In this document: positions 55,724 to 64,000 of the stretch, one piece after another
Numbering within the stretch: the first letter of the stretch is position 1
Layout: the number at the start of each line of letters is the position of its first letter
Assembly: GCF_023206395.1 (NCBI RefSeq)
Contig: NZ_CP066149.1
Coordinates: 1-64,000 of the forward strand
Length of the DNA: 64,000 nucleotides
From: Vibrio sp. ED004
GTDB taxonomy: Bacteria; Pseudomonadota; Gammaproteobacteria; Enterobacterales; Vibrionaceae
Direction of reading: 5' to 3'
The notes under the pieces: model-generated
Told to the model about the DNA's origin: nothing
What the model saw: only the letters and a program-made list of their open reading frames with translations
Database searches by the model: none
Made by a program: the position numbers and the translations under genes

Positions 55724-57202
55724 ATGATCCGAATAAACAGAAGTCTCTTAGCAACCGCAGTGTTGTCTGTTCTATCTACTGGCGTAAACGCAAAAATTTA
55801 CCCAGACCAAATAGTCCATGACCAACTTGGTGACGATGTATGTCGCTCTGGCTATCGCCCGTTAGATCGTTTTGAAGCCGAAGAGCAAAAGAGTGCTTTG
55901 CTGGCTAGGATGGGCACTTGGCAGATCACTGGCTTAAAAGGAAACTGGGTGATCATGGGCCCGGGATACAATGGCCTTATTAAACAAGACACAACCAACG
56001 GCAAAACGTTTTGTTATCCGAACAATGACCAGTCTGAAATTCCAAACTACTCTGCTAAATCGGTTCCAGAAGGCAGCGAGTTGGATGTTCAATATGAGCT
56101 GGTGAATAACCGTAATGATTTTGTGCGTCCGTTAAGCTATTTGGCTCACAACCTAGGTTACGCATGGGTCGGCGGCAACAATAGCCAGTACGTGGGTGAA
56201 GACATGACGATCAGCCGCTCTGGCGACAGCTGGGTGATACAAGGAAACAATGGTGGTTCTTGTACCGGTTATCGCTGTGGGGAAAAAACTAAAATCACCG
56301 TCGACAACTTTGCCTACACCGTTAACGACGACAACTTTTGGCATGGCGATGTTATCGAATCAGACCGTGAACTAGTGAAGACGGTTTACGCGACTGCAAG
56401 GAACAACAGTAATATCGCTCAGCAAGTGGTTGTCGACCTGAAAGTGGATGAATCAACAAACTGGTCCAAAACGAACAGCTACGGATTCTCACAAAGTGTT
56501 CAAACAGAGAATACGTTTAAGTGGCCTCTTGTTGGCGAAACTAAGCTCACCATTAAGTTCGAAGCGAACCAAAGCTTCTCTAAATCCAATGGTGGCTCTA
56601 CGAGCGAGCAAGTGACACTTCAAGCGCGCCCAATGGTTCCAGCAAACTCAGAGCTGCCGATTCGAGTTGAGTTGTACCGTTCAAGTATCTCCTATCCGTA
56701 CCGATTCAACGCCGACATTAGCTACGATGTGGAGTTTAACGGCTTCCTTCGTTGGGGTGGCAACGCATGGCACACACATCCGGACAACCGCCCTTACAAA
56801 GCTCACACCTTCACTATGGGTCGCGGTGGTGAGAAATCTGCAGACATTCGCTATCAATGGGATCACCGATACATTCCAGGTGAAACCAAATGGTGGGATT
56901 GGGGTTGGGCAATCAAAGAAGCGGGCTTATCTAGCATGCAATACGCAACAGGCGGAAGCTTACGTCCATTCCACTCTTACGTATCGGGTGATTTCTACGC
57001 GGACTCTCAATTTGCAGGCACCATTGAGATTGGCCAAGCAACACCGATTACCAACAATCTACGCAGCAAAAGAAGTACCAACTCCGTCAATGAAACGACT
57101 GAACGCATTGGCGATATTGAAGTTACCACCAACTTTAATGCTGATGAGTTGAGTGACTTAGGTTTCGAAGGTGCTGAGATGAACATTAGTGTCGTCGAAT
57201 AA
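55724..57202 (+). CDS. aerolysin-family pore-forming toxin
   Basis: 492 residues from the ATG at 55724 (GAGGGA seven bases upstream; the ATG at 55709 overlaps that site). Aligns end to end with Aeromonas proaerolysin as I recall it: a cleavable signal peptide, YPDQIVHDQLGDDVCRSGYR, GNWVIMGPGYNG, SYLAHNLGYAWVGGN, SQYVGEDM, TNWSKTNSYGFS, FKWPLVGETKLTI, LRWGGNAWHTHPDNRP and YIPGETKWWDW. The two disulfide pairs are conserved (DVC with TFC; SCTGYRC). The C-terminal activation loop has RSKR at 447-450, a furin-like site before the propeptide. Preceded by a ToxR/ToxS-like pair. Reading frame is intact, so it should be functional if expressed. Confidence 0.95.
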   Translation: MIRINRSLLATAVLSVLSTGVNAKIYPDQIVHDQLGDDVCRSGYRPLDRFEAEEQKSALLARMGTWQITGLKGNWVIMGPGYNGLIKQDTTNGKTFCYPNNDQSEIPNYSAKSVPEGSELDVQYELVNNRNDFVRPLSYLAHNLGYAWVGGNNSQYVGEDMTISRSGDSWVIQGNNGGSCTGYRCGEKTKITVDNFAYTVNDDNFWHGDVIESDRELVKTVYATARNNSNIAQQVVVDLKVDESTNWSKTNSYGFSQSVQTENTFKWPLVGETKLTIKFEANQSFSKSNGGSTSEQVTLQARPMVPANSELPIRVELYRSSISYPYRFNADISYDVEFNGFLRWGGNAWHTHPDNRPYKAHTFTMGRGGEKSADIRYQWDHRYIPGETKWWDWGWAIKEAGLSSMQYATGGSLRPFHSYVSGDFYADSQFAGTIEIGQATPITNNLRSKRSTNSVNETTERIGDIEVTTNFNADELSDLGFEGAEMNISVVE

Positions 57203-57281
57203 CTAGATTGTAAATAACTACTCTGTGAAGAACTAGGTTGTTTCATAAGAACGGCACACAGATCTACAAGCAATAAAACGC

Positions 57282-57309
57282 AAAAGCCCACGACACGTCG
57301 TGGGCTTTC
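57282..57309. terminator. bidirectional terminator after the aerolysin gene
   Basis: GCCCACGAC pairs with GTCGTGGGC across a 2-nt loop, flanked by AAAA and TTT. Confidence 0.9.
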
Positions 57310-57334
57310 ATACATTCAATTAGGAAACGGTGAA

Positions 57335-57970
57335 CTACACAGGTTCTTCCATCAGAAGCTTAACGCCCAACCCCACCAGCACCATGCCCGTCACACCTTC
57401 CATCCACTTCATAAAGCTCGCATTCTTTAGCAAGTTTTTAGCCGAGTTAAGCGCGCCAGCTAAGCCACATTGCCACACCATCGCAATCATAAAGTGGACC
57501 GAAGCCATCAACATAGATTGTAATAACGGCGAGCCTTCAGGGTTTACGAACTGAGGAAGAAAAGCCAAATAGAAAACCGCCGTTTTCGGGTTTAGCACAT
57601 TCGATAAGAAACCTTCACGCAAAGAACGTTTGGCACTGTAGGCTTGATGAGCTTGCTCGCCAACCTTCAACCCGCCACCATTTTTAATCAAAGCGCGTAA
57701 ACTGCTTAAACCAAGCCAAATCAGGTAAACCGCACCCACCATTTTAACGGCTTGAAAGAGTTCGGCTGATTGAGCAAGAATCGCAGAGATACCCACCGCA
57801 GAGAAAAAGGCGTGCACATAAAGACCGCTACAGATACCAAAGCTGGTCATCACGCCGTCAGATAAGCCAGAACGGCTCGTATTGCGAATTACCAATGCCG
57901 TATCTAAACCCGGCGTTAGCGTTAAAATAGTGATGGCAATCAGAAATGCCTCAAAGTTCAAAATATCCAT
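57335..57970 (-). CDS. LysE/RhtB-family amino acid exporter
   Basis: About 211 residues, six predicted helices. Family signatures: LTPGLDTALVIRNTSRSG, GLYVHAFFSAVGISAIL, FLSNVLNPKTAVFYLAFLPQF. I start at the ATG at 57970 (MDILNFEAFLIAITIL); the long open extension upstream has no hydrophobic or conserved character. Exports an amino acid or homoserine-lactone-like compound; substrate not known. Monocistronic, with a terminator shared with the toxin gene. Confidence 0.9.
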   Translation of the reverse strand: MDILNFEAFLIAITILTLTPGLDTALVIRNTSRSGLSDGVMTSFGICSGLYVHAFFSAVGISAILAQSAELFQAVKMVGAVYLIWLGLSSLRALIKNGGGLKVGEQAHQAYSAKRSLREGFLSNVLNPKTAVFYLAFLPQFVNPEGSPLLQSMLMASVHFMIAMVWQCGLAGALNSAKNLLKNASFMKWMEGVTGMVLVGLGVKLLMEEPV

Positions 57971-58274
57971 ATCATTGTCATTCTTGTTCAGCGATCTATC
58001 ATCAATACCGTGTATCTGAACAATTCGCAAGCAACAATTGCCATCAGCTATACAACTCACTGATTTTGTGCACAATGGTACAGTTTAATTTGTTAACAAA
58101 TAGTAAATTACTGGCATATCACTGCCCTACCTTGTTCAGGCTATATCTTCTACTGGAAGAACTGCCTTAGAAACAAAGTGAAGTGACCAACTTCAAAGTA
58201 CTAAACATCGAGATGCCCCTTAAACTGATGCAGCCTTATGGGTCATTTAAAGAAACCAAATTAAGAGTAGTCAA
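57971..58274. other. divergent intergenic region, nothing seen
   Basis: 304 bp between the LysE and M32 genes, presumably with both promoters. No structured element noticed. Confidence 0.4.
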
Positions 58275-59747
58275 ATGAGCGCATTCAAAAAACTAGTCGA
58301 ACACTCTCAAAAATGTTCACGCTTTCAACACCTAGCCTCTATCTGTGGTTGGGACCAAGCTTCCATGATGCCTGCTGGCGGTAACCAAGCACGCAGTGAA
58401 GCAATGGCCGAGCTTTCTGTTCATATTCACGGCTTAATGACTCAACCACAACTTGGCGATTGGGTTGCAGACGCTGAAAACGAAGCACTAAACAACGACC
58501 AACAATCATCACTTCGTGAAATAAAACGCCAATGGCAACAAGCTAACCTACTTCCAGAAAAACTGGTTGAAGCGAAGTCTCTAGCGGGTTCAAAATGTGA
58601 ACATGCATGGCGTAGCCAACGTGGAGAAAATGACTGGGTTGGTTTTGAAAAGAACTGGCGTGAAGTCGTTGAGCTATCGCGTGAAGAAGCACAAATCCGC
58701 GCAGACGCCGCTAACTTAACCCCTTATGATGCGATGCTGGATATCTACGAACCGGGCACCAGCTCTGCTTCATTGGATGTCTTATTTGCAGACGTTAAAA
58801 CATGGCTACCAAGCCTGATTGACGAAGTGATCGAAAAACAATCGAGCGAGCAATTTAACGCGCCATCGGGTATCTACTCGACAGAGAAACAGAAAGCACT
58901 TGGCCTAGAAGTGATGAAGCTGCTTCAATTCGATTTCGAACACGGCCGATTAGATGAAAGTGTTCACCCTTTCTGTGGTGGTGTTCCTTCAGACGTGCGA
59001 ATCACGACTCGCTACGATGAAGCTGAATTCGTTCAAAGCTTAATGGGCATCGTCCATGAAACAGGACACGCACGTTATGAGCAAGGCTTACCTAAACACC
59101 TAGCAGGCCAACCAGCAGGTGAAGCTCGCTCTATGGGTATCCATGAATCTCAGTCTCTGTTCTTCGAGATGCAAGTTGGCCGCAGTGACCCGTTCATCGG
59201 ACACTTAGCTAATCTAGCAGGACAACAGTTCTCAGGCTCAGAATTTGAGAAAGATAACTTCCAGAAGATCTACACTCGCGTGAAGAAAGACTTCATCCGT
59301 GTTGACGCCGATGAGCTGACCTACCCAGCGCACGTGATTTTACGTTACGAGATTGAGCGTGACCTGATTAACGGCAAAATCAAGCACACTGATGTTCCTG
59401 AACTTTGGAATACTAAGATGCAGTCTTACCTTGGTTTAAGCACTCAAGGCAACTTCACTAATGGCTGTATGCAAGACATCCACTGGACAGATGGCGCATT
59501 CGGCTACTTCCCATCTTACACACTAGGTGCGATGTACGCGGCTCAGTTCATGGCTTCAATGAAGAAAACGGTCGATGTGAATTCAGTGATTGAAAGCGGT
59601 GATTTATCACCTATCTTCACTTGGTTAGAATCGAACATTTGGAGCAAAGGTAGCCTACTAACCACTGATGATTTGGTGAAAGGCGCAACTGGCGAAACCT
59701 TGAATGCACAGTACTTCAAGGATCACTTGAGAAGTCGTTACCTCTAG
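58275..59747 (+). CDS. M32-family metallocarboxypeptidase
   Basis: 490-residue cytoplasmic zinc carboxypeptidase of the Taq type. Zinc site HETGH at 261-265, preceded by DVRITTRYDEAEF and followed by GIHESQSLFFEMQVGRS, which supplies a further Glu ligand. SICGWDQASMMPAGG near the N terminus is also typical. Trims C-terminal residues from peptides. Monocistronic. Confidence 0.95.
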   Translation: MSAFKKLVEHSQKCSRFQHLASICGWDQASMMPAGGNQARSEAMAELSVHIHGLMTQPQLGDWVADAENEALNNDQQSSLREIKRQWQQANLLPEKLVEAKSLAGSKCEHAWRSQRGENDWVGFEKNWREVVELSREEAQIRADAANLTPYDAMLDIYEPGTSSASLDVLFADVKTWLPSLIDEVIEKQSSEQFNAPSGIYSTEKQKALGLEVMKLLQFDFEHGRLDESVHPFCGGVPSDVRITTRYDEAEFVQSLMGIVHETGHARYEQGLPKHLAGQPAGEARSMGIHESQSLFFEMQVGRSDPFIGHLANLAGQQFSGSEFEKDNFQKIYTRVKKDFIRVDADELTYPAHVILRYEIERDLINGKIKHTDVPELWNTKMQSYLGLSTQGNFTNGCMQDIHWTDGAFGYFPSYTLGAMYAAQFMASMKKTVDVNSVIESGDLSPIFTWLESNIWSKGSLLTTDDLVKGATGETLNAQYFKDHLRSRYL

Positions 59748-59857
59748 TTATAAAGATCGGACGGTAGCTCTAACTATCGTCCTAATCTAAAGTGTAGGAG
59801 TAACATTGAGAATAAGCTCTACACCGTTTTTCTGTCAGAAAAAGTCTGGGCTGGGCT

Positions 59858-61009
59858 CTAAATTGACTGACTATTTAGAACTTTTTTGTAGTAAATACGC
59901 TTATCTTGAACCTTTTTTAAATAGTTACGTGTTTCTTTATAAGGGAAATCATTAATCAACGATGTATACACCGCTGCTGGGCTCATGCTATTCACAGCGC
60001 CTGGTAATAACGATAGTTTCGCTTTCCCTGAAAAATGTTTAGCCACTGCACCTATGCCACCATTATATGAAGATATCATCAGATAAGTTCTTACTTCATT
60101 ATGTTCCACACGCTTGAGGTAGTGTTTATCTAATATGTTTAAATAACTAGTACCAATATCGATATTAAATTCAGGGTTAAACAAAACTTCTGGTGGAAGA
60201 AGCTTCTCTTCGCCAAGATATCGCTTAGTAACATCTTTACCTGCAGACGTCGGTACAACTTGCATTAGCCCATAAGCTGGTATGTGCGATTGTGCCATCG
60301 GGTTAAAATGACTTTCCGTATGCATAATTGCTAAAATTAATGCAGGCTCAACATTCCATTTATTTGAAATTTTGTACACATATGGAATATAAGTTTGAGC
60401 TCGGCTTTTTATGGTATTTTGCGAAACAGCCATGCTCACTCGACTAATGCTCAAACCATTTTTTTGCCTATATAACTCTCGATTTTGAGAACTTAAAACT
60501 TTAGTTGCATCAAGCTTAGGGAGCACTTTTGTAGAGGCAATATCATTGTCCGCTCTTACATTATTTGCAGCCAATACCTTATCACTCGCGAATGCTTGTT
60601 GAGTGGTCTGCGTTTCAAGTTCTTTAATCTGATGTTGAACGATCTTATCTACTTCATCAGCCGATAAGTTGTCATCCAATACTTCAATAACAATAACACC
60701 AGTTTCAAAGTTAACAGAGCGCTTCACTGTGTCGTCGTTAGCATACTGAATCCATTGAGTCTTACTGGTTAATTCAGGATTATCCCATTTCGTCGCAAGC
60801 TCCTCTTTCACTCTATTAAAAGCATCTAAATAAGCTTGCTTAGATTGGTCAAATCTTTGATGACGTTGTGCTTTAGTTTCGGAGAAAGAAGACAGAGTTT
60901 CCATCTTCTTTCTCTCAAACTCGTTCACACCACTAGAAGCACTCACTGAGGCTAAGCTAGGAATAAAACAAACACCAAAGACGAGTAATAGTTTCTTTAA
61001 CTTAACCAC
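59858..61009 (-). CDS. MltC-like lytic murein transglycosylase
   Basis: 383-residue secreted enzyme. After the signal peptide (MVKLKKLLLVFGVCFIPSLA) there is an MltC-type N-terminal domain (to about 190) and an SLT catalytic domain (about 215-370): HTESHFNPMAQSHIPAYGLM with the catalytic Glu, and SYNGGIGAVAKHF. Cuts peptidoglycan to 1,6-anhydro products. No lipobox Cys is seen, unlike classic MltC. Last gene of the four-gene operon, 11 bp after the LPP20-like gene. Confidence 0.9.
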   Translation of the reverse strand: MVKLKKLLLVFGVCFIPSLASVSASSGVNEFERKKMETLSSFSETKAQRHQRFDQSKQAYLDAFNRVKEELATKWDNPELTSKTQWIQYANDDTVKRSVNFETGVIVIEVLDDNLSADEVDKIVQHQIKELETQTTQQAFASDKVLAANNVRADNDIASTKVLPKLDATKVLSSQNRELYRQKNGLSISRVSMAVSQNTIKSRAQTYIPYVYKISNKWNVEPALILAIMHTESHFNPMAQSHIPAYGLMQVVPTSAGKDVTKRYLGEEKLLPPEVLFNPEFNIDIGTSYLNILDKHYLKRVEHNEVRTYLMISSYNGGIGAVAKHFSGKAKLSLLPGAVNSMSPAAVYTSLINDFPYKETRNYLKKVQDKRIYYKKVLNSQSI

Positions 61010-61020
61010 AGTAACATACC

Positions 61021-61632
61021 TTACATATTTAAAGCTGTTGCGATGTCGTCAGCAAGTTTTTGATTTTGCTCCACCGAAGATACGTTATTTTGCGTATTGG
61101 GTTGCTGCTCTTGGTACTTATCAACGATTTTTTCCACGTTTTGTTTAAACACTTGGCGAGGTAGACCTAAAAGAACATAGAAGTAACCATCTGGGCCACG
61201 TAGAGAACGGATTGTTTCTACACCTTCCAATACAACATTTGATACAGAGTCTAGGTCAGCAGAAGTTGCTTGCGTCCCACCAACGGCACCATCAACGCCA
61301 AGAGTACCCGTTTTGTTTTTAACAGAAGTGATAATCTCAGTTTTAACTTGATCAGCAAGTTCTTTTTGACCCTGTTGAATCGCTAGGTTTTTCTGGTGAG
61401 CGATACCACCAGCAGTGTTACCACTAAACCCTACTGCACTGCGCATATACTCATCACGATTGGCTTCTGCATTACAAACCCAAGCAGGCGCAGGAACCGT
61501 GTTAGCACTATTACCAAAGTAGTAACACTCGTGAACAACAGGACTTGCAACTTGCTGTGCTGTTTGTTGCTGTGTTGTTTGACAACCAGTTAAAGCAGCT
61601 GCAACCACTGAAAGCATAATCAGTTTTTTCAT
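61021..61632 (-). CDS. LPP20-like lipoprotein
   Basis: 203 residues. Lipobox LTGC at 14-17. A Gln-rich linker, then a domain resembling the LPP20 family (PAPAWVCNAEANRDEYMRSA; a GYFYVLLGLPRQVF closing motif). The family is common in Helicobacter and Campylobacter and in vibrios; its function is not settled, though it often sits near cell-envelope or flagellar genes. Part of an operon with the transglycosylase. Confidence 0.8.
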   Translation of the reverse strand: MKKLIMLSVVAAALTGCQTTQQQTAQQVASPVVHECYYFGNSANTVPAPAWVCNAEANRDEYMRSAVGFSGNTAGGIAHQKNLAIQQGQKELADQVKTEIITSVKNKTGTLGVDGAVGGTQATSADLDSVSNVVLEGVETIRSLRGPDGYFYVLLGLPRQVFKQNVEKIVDKYQEQQPNTQNNVSSVEQNQKLADDIATALNM

Positions 61633-61684
61633 TATTTTCCTTGATTTCTATTGATTTGAGAGGGCTAACCTTAATAAAGACTAA

Positions 61685-63268
61685 TTAAAAATCATCTTCA
61701 TCAATTAGTGGAGCATTAAGCAAAGTTTGACTCTTGGACACTGTTTTTATGTTATTGGAACTTTGAATAATAGCACTTGGTTTTACTTCTTCTGTTTTTG
61801 AATCTACCTGAAGTTGTTGCAAAGCTTCCCCTGCCGCGCGATTAGCATTATTACTACGATTAGCCTCTGCTGCAGATTGAAACGCTGAATACTCTAAACC
61901 AAGAGCCTCTGCCGCACTACGTCCGGAAACGCCGTATGCTACTACGTAAATTTTTTCTTTAGAGATTGGATGAACAACCGTTTTACTCATCAACTGTGAC
62001 ATACCATTTACCTGACGATTCTCTACTGACTGTCGAGTTGTCTCTGCAAAACTTGTTGCAACTTCAGTGTGGTCTTTTCCACCTAACTCACCAGTTCTAG
62101 TTTGCATTGCGACTTGAGCTTGCTTATGCGTTTCTACATCTGCATAAAGCGCCATTACAGCTTCTTTCTTAGCCATCAGGTCCGCAATACCTTTATTCTT
62201 GCGCAACTTTGCAGAAGAACCACTTGCAGGCATTGCATATGCACCAACAAACCAACGAGCACCAGTGTGATCAACATAAGTACGTGGGCCAACAAGCGTT
62301 GCTGCATCTTGTTTTGCTAGCCACTGTTGGACTGAAAGAGCCTTTTTAGGTTTAAGTGCCTGTTCTTGACTTGTAATAATGTCCTTTGCACCTTGTTCTA
62401 GTTTTGGACTCCAAACGGTTAGAACTGCAACTTCATAACGCTCTTCTTCTGCATTCCAAGACTCAGATTGTGCAAGAATAGATGTCCCCATAAGAGGTGC
62501 CTTGGCTAAAGTATCAACCATACTGGTGGCTTCTAGAGCTACAGAGCCTTTAATCGCTTCTGCCTTTGCTACGATCTCTTCATGTTCCACTTGTGCCTCT
62601 TCGTAACGAGCTTTTGCTTTCTCATACTTTTTGAGCTTCTTCTCTTCAATTTCACCAGAAGAGTATGCCGCATCAAGCTTCTTAATCACTGCATCCATAA
62701 AAGCTTGACCACGGTCTTCATACGTTGCCCCTTGAATGTGAGCTGCTTCAGTGGCATCTACTTCAATAAGCAATTTAGTTAATGTCTTTTGGCTGCTAGC
62801 AATTTTCTTTTCTAGCTTTATAAACTTCTCATTAAGCTCAGCATGCACATCTGTACCTGGCGCACTTAGTTGATCGACCGCACTCATCTTCGTACGCATA
62901 AATTCCACAACTTTAGCTTTAGCACCCATAGTCGCGAGAGTTGCAAACATAGAACGCTTGATTACAAACGCATCATCATAAGTCGGATCGTCATTATCGA
63001 AAGTTTCACTATGAACGACAAAAATACGCTTCTTATCCGCATCCCAGCCTTGTTGCCAACCTCTGGTTACCATCAAATCACGAAGTTGATCTTCCGCAGA
63101 AACATAGTTCTCTTCGGTGATTTCAATCTGTTCATAAGGTTTTTCTGTCATGTCGGCAACCGCTTCGAGTGCAGGAGTACTTTCTTGAGCGATAAAGTCA
63201 GCAGCACTTGCTGTAGGGAGCATTGCAATACCAATTACCAATGCTAACGGAGTTAAAACTTGCTTCAT
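61685..63268 (-). CDS. secreted protein of unknown function
   Basis: About 527 residues from the ATG at 63268 (GGTGA five bases upstream); an ATG four codons earlier lies in the previous gene's end. A signal peptide (MKQVLTPLALVIGIAMLPTA, then SAADF) and a long helical middle (about 150-235, Lys/Glu/Ala-rich, probably coiled coil). No family recognised with confidence. The upstream gene's stop is 1 bp away, so the two are coupled. Position between an LPP20-like lipoprotein and a repeat protein suggests an envelope complex. Confidence 0.7.
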   Translation of the reverse strand: MKQVLTPLALVIGIAMLPTASAADFIAQESTPALEAVADMTEKPYEQIEITEENYVSAEDQLRDLMVTRGWQQGWDADKKRIFVVHSETFDNDDPTYDDAFVIKRSMFATLATMGAKAKVVEFMRTKMSAVDQLSAPGTDVHAELNEKFIKLEKKIASSQKTLTKLLIEVDATEAAHIQGATYEDRGQAFMDAVIKKLDAAYSSGEIEEKKLKKYEKAKARYEEAQVEHEEIVAKAEAIKGSVALEATSMVDTLAKAPLMGTSILAQSESWNAEEERYEVAVLTVWSPKLEQGAKDIITSQEQALKPKKALSVQQWLAKQDAATLVGPRTYVDHTGARWFVGAYAMPASGSSAKLRKNKGIADLMAKKEAVMALYADVETHKQAQVAMQTRTGELGGKDHTEVATSFAETTRQSVENRQVNGMSQLMSKTVVHPISKEKIYVVAYGVSGRSAAEALGLEYSAFQSAAEANRSNNANRAAGEALQQLQVDSKTEEVKPSAIIQSSNNIKTVSKSQTLLNAPLIDEDDF

Positions 63269-63269
63269 G

Positions 63270-64000
63270 TTATTCACCATTTATTTGCTTTTTCGCCCAT
63301 GACGAGAATGATTTTTGTTGGTCAATCAGCTTTAGCCAACGAATTAAATTATTCGCAATTACTGGCTCGGCATCTTTGATAGATAGATAGAGATACACCC
63401 AAGATTCTGCTGACTCAGGTTCTAGGAGGATAGATTGTGCAGTTGCAGCCTTGAACAGATCTTCTTTACCAAGAGCCCTCGCTATATCCGCCAACATTTT
63501 CCAATTTCTTGCCTGTTGGGGCGCAAGGTTGATAGCAAGCGTTAGATCCTGGATTATCTCATTGGCATTTGTTCCTGCTGAGAAATTAGCCTGCGCTTTT
63601 CGATAAAGTAGATCAGCGAGTTGAACACTCGGATTTATGTTTTCAAATTTTACCAACCCGTTATTTAATATCGCTGTTGCTATAACTTTATTAATATCAT
63701 GGGCTGAAAATGGCTTAGCACTGAGCGAACAAAAGCTTGCATTACATAGTTCAACAAGGTCGTTAGTATTTAAATTAACGGACAACACTTGGTTACCATT
63801 AATAAGTTGATAAATATCAGCTAATTTTCTTTGACCCAAACTATGCAAATACTGCTGAGTTAACACAAAATCTTTACGCTCCAGAGCCATCAAAATTAAG
63901 CTCACAGCGCTACTCTCAACTTGGTTTCGCGGAATGATCACGCCGTTAGACTTAAATTGTTCTCTATCTAAGACCACCACATACTCTTGAGTACAAGAAT
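63270..64000 (-). CDS. probable TPR-type envelope protein, 5' end outside the window
   Basis: At least 243 residues are visible. The frame is open through the right edge with no stop, so the true start lies beyond it, and the GTG at 63980 is not necessarily the start. The visible part is helical and TPR-like (TNANEIIQDLTLAINLAPQQARNWKM..., ATAQSILLEPESAESWVYLY; two paired-helix units). A Cys near the edge (SCTQEY) could be a lipobox residue. It is the promoter-proximal visible gene of the operon that ends with the transglycosylase. Confidence 0.65.
   Translation of the reverse strand, partial: SCTQEYVVVLDREQFKSNGVIIPRNQVESSAVSLILMALERKDFVLTQQYLHSLGQRKLADIYQLINGNQVLSVNLNTNDLVELCNASFCSLSAKPFSAHDINKVIATAILNNGLVKFENINPSVQLADLLYRKAQANFSAGTNANEIIQDLTLAINLAPQQARNWKMLADIARALGKEDLFKAATAQSILLEPESAESWVYLYLSIKDAEPVIANNLIRWLKLIDQQKSFSSWAKKQINGE

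Overview
The window looks like a stretch of chromosome from a marine Vibrio, probably of the V. splendidus group. The family-level matches (propionate prpBCDFE-type operon with acnD/prpF, VF530 protein, tandem glycine riboswitch before an AGCS symporter, ToxR/ToxS-like pair, LapA-type giant adhesin), the moderate GC content and the many short hairpin terminators all fit. No rRNA, tRNA, CRISPR array, prophage or plasmid backbone is visible. Species assignment is inference.

Layout. 1-10.0 kb: the N-terminal part of a giant type I-secreted, LapA-like adhesin on the minus strand. It is made of near-identical 297-bp repeats that run off the left edge and are riddled with small indels up to about 4.8 kb. 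Divergent to it are a TolC/LapE-like outer-membrane protein and an OmpA-family protein. 10.1-18.7 kb: housekeeping and small genes (DUF2750, a TPR-GGDEF diguanylate cyclase, queE-queC, yidA, a NUDIX-PAP2 fusion, a 264-bp MITE-like element, a GNAT enzyme, a glycine-zipper lipoprotein, and an unknown secreted protein whose ribosome-binding site lies inside a hairpin). 18.8-27.8 kb: the 2-methylcitrate operon gntR-prpB-prpC-acnD-prpF-prpE, with a cluster of ATTGTCGACAAT operators. 28.3-31.6 kb: a divergent tctCBA tripartite carboxylate transporter. 31.8-35.2 kb: a TSUP permease, a small membrane protein, a VF530 protein and an HD-GYP-like protein with GLP in place of GYP. 35.3-39.0 kb: zwf-pgl-gnd, the oxidative pentose phosphate branch. 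39.4-41.9 kb: a CitA/CitB-type two-component pair. 42.9-47.8 kb: a TolC-HlyD-permease-permease exporter with no ATPase. 48.4-53.5 kb: two AGCS amino-acid:cation symporters. The second has a tandem glycine riboswitch whose P1 strand can compete with a hairpin that hides the start-site Shine-Dalgarno. 53.9-57.2 kb: a ToxR-like regulator broken by one in-frame stop, a ToxS-like partner, and a full-length aerolysin homologue with both disulfides and a furin-like activation site. 57.3-64 kb: a LysE exporter, an M32 carboxypeptidase, and a four-gene envelope operon (lytic transglycosylase, LPP20-like lipoprotein, two unknowns) that runs off the right edge.

How it fits together. Cyclic-di-GMP is a likely theme on the left: the adhesin carries a LapG-type TAAG site, and a GGDEF enzyme and an HD-GYP-like protein are near, though lapD and lapG are not in the window. 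The prp and tct blocks probably share the GntR regulator and may form a carboxylate uptake and propionate-disposal unit. The aerolysin block is the strongest virulence-related locus.

The points I find most worth checking are the aerolysin locus with its nonsense-interrupted ToxR-like gene, the glycine riboswitch expression platform, the RBS-sequestering hairpin at 18.65 kb, the MITE, and the indel pattern in the adhesin repeats, which looks more like assembly error than biology.
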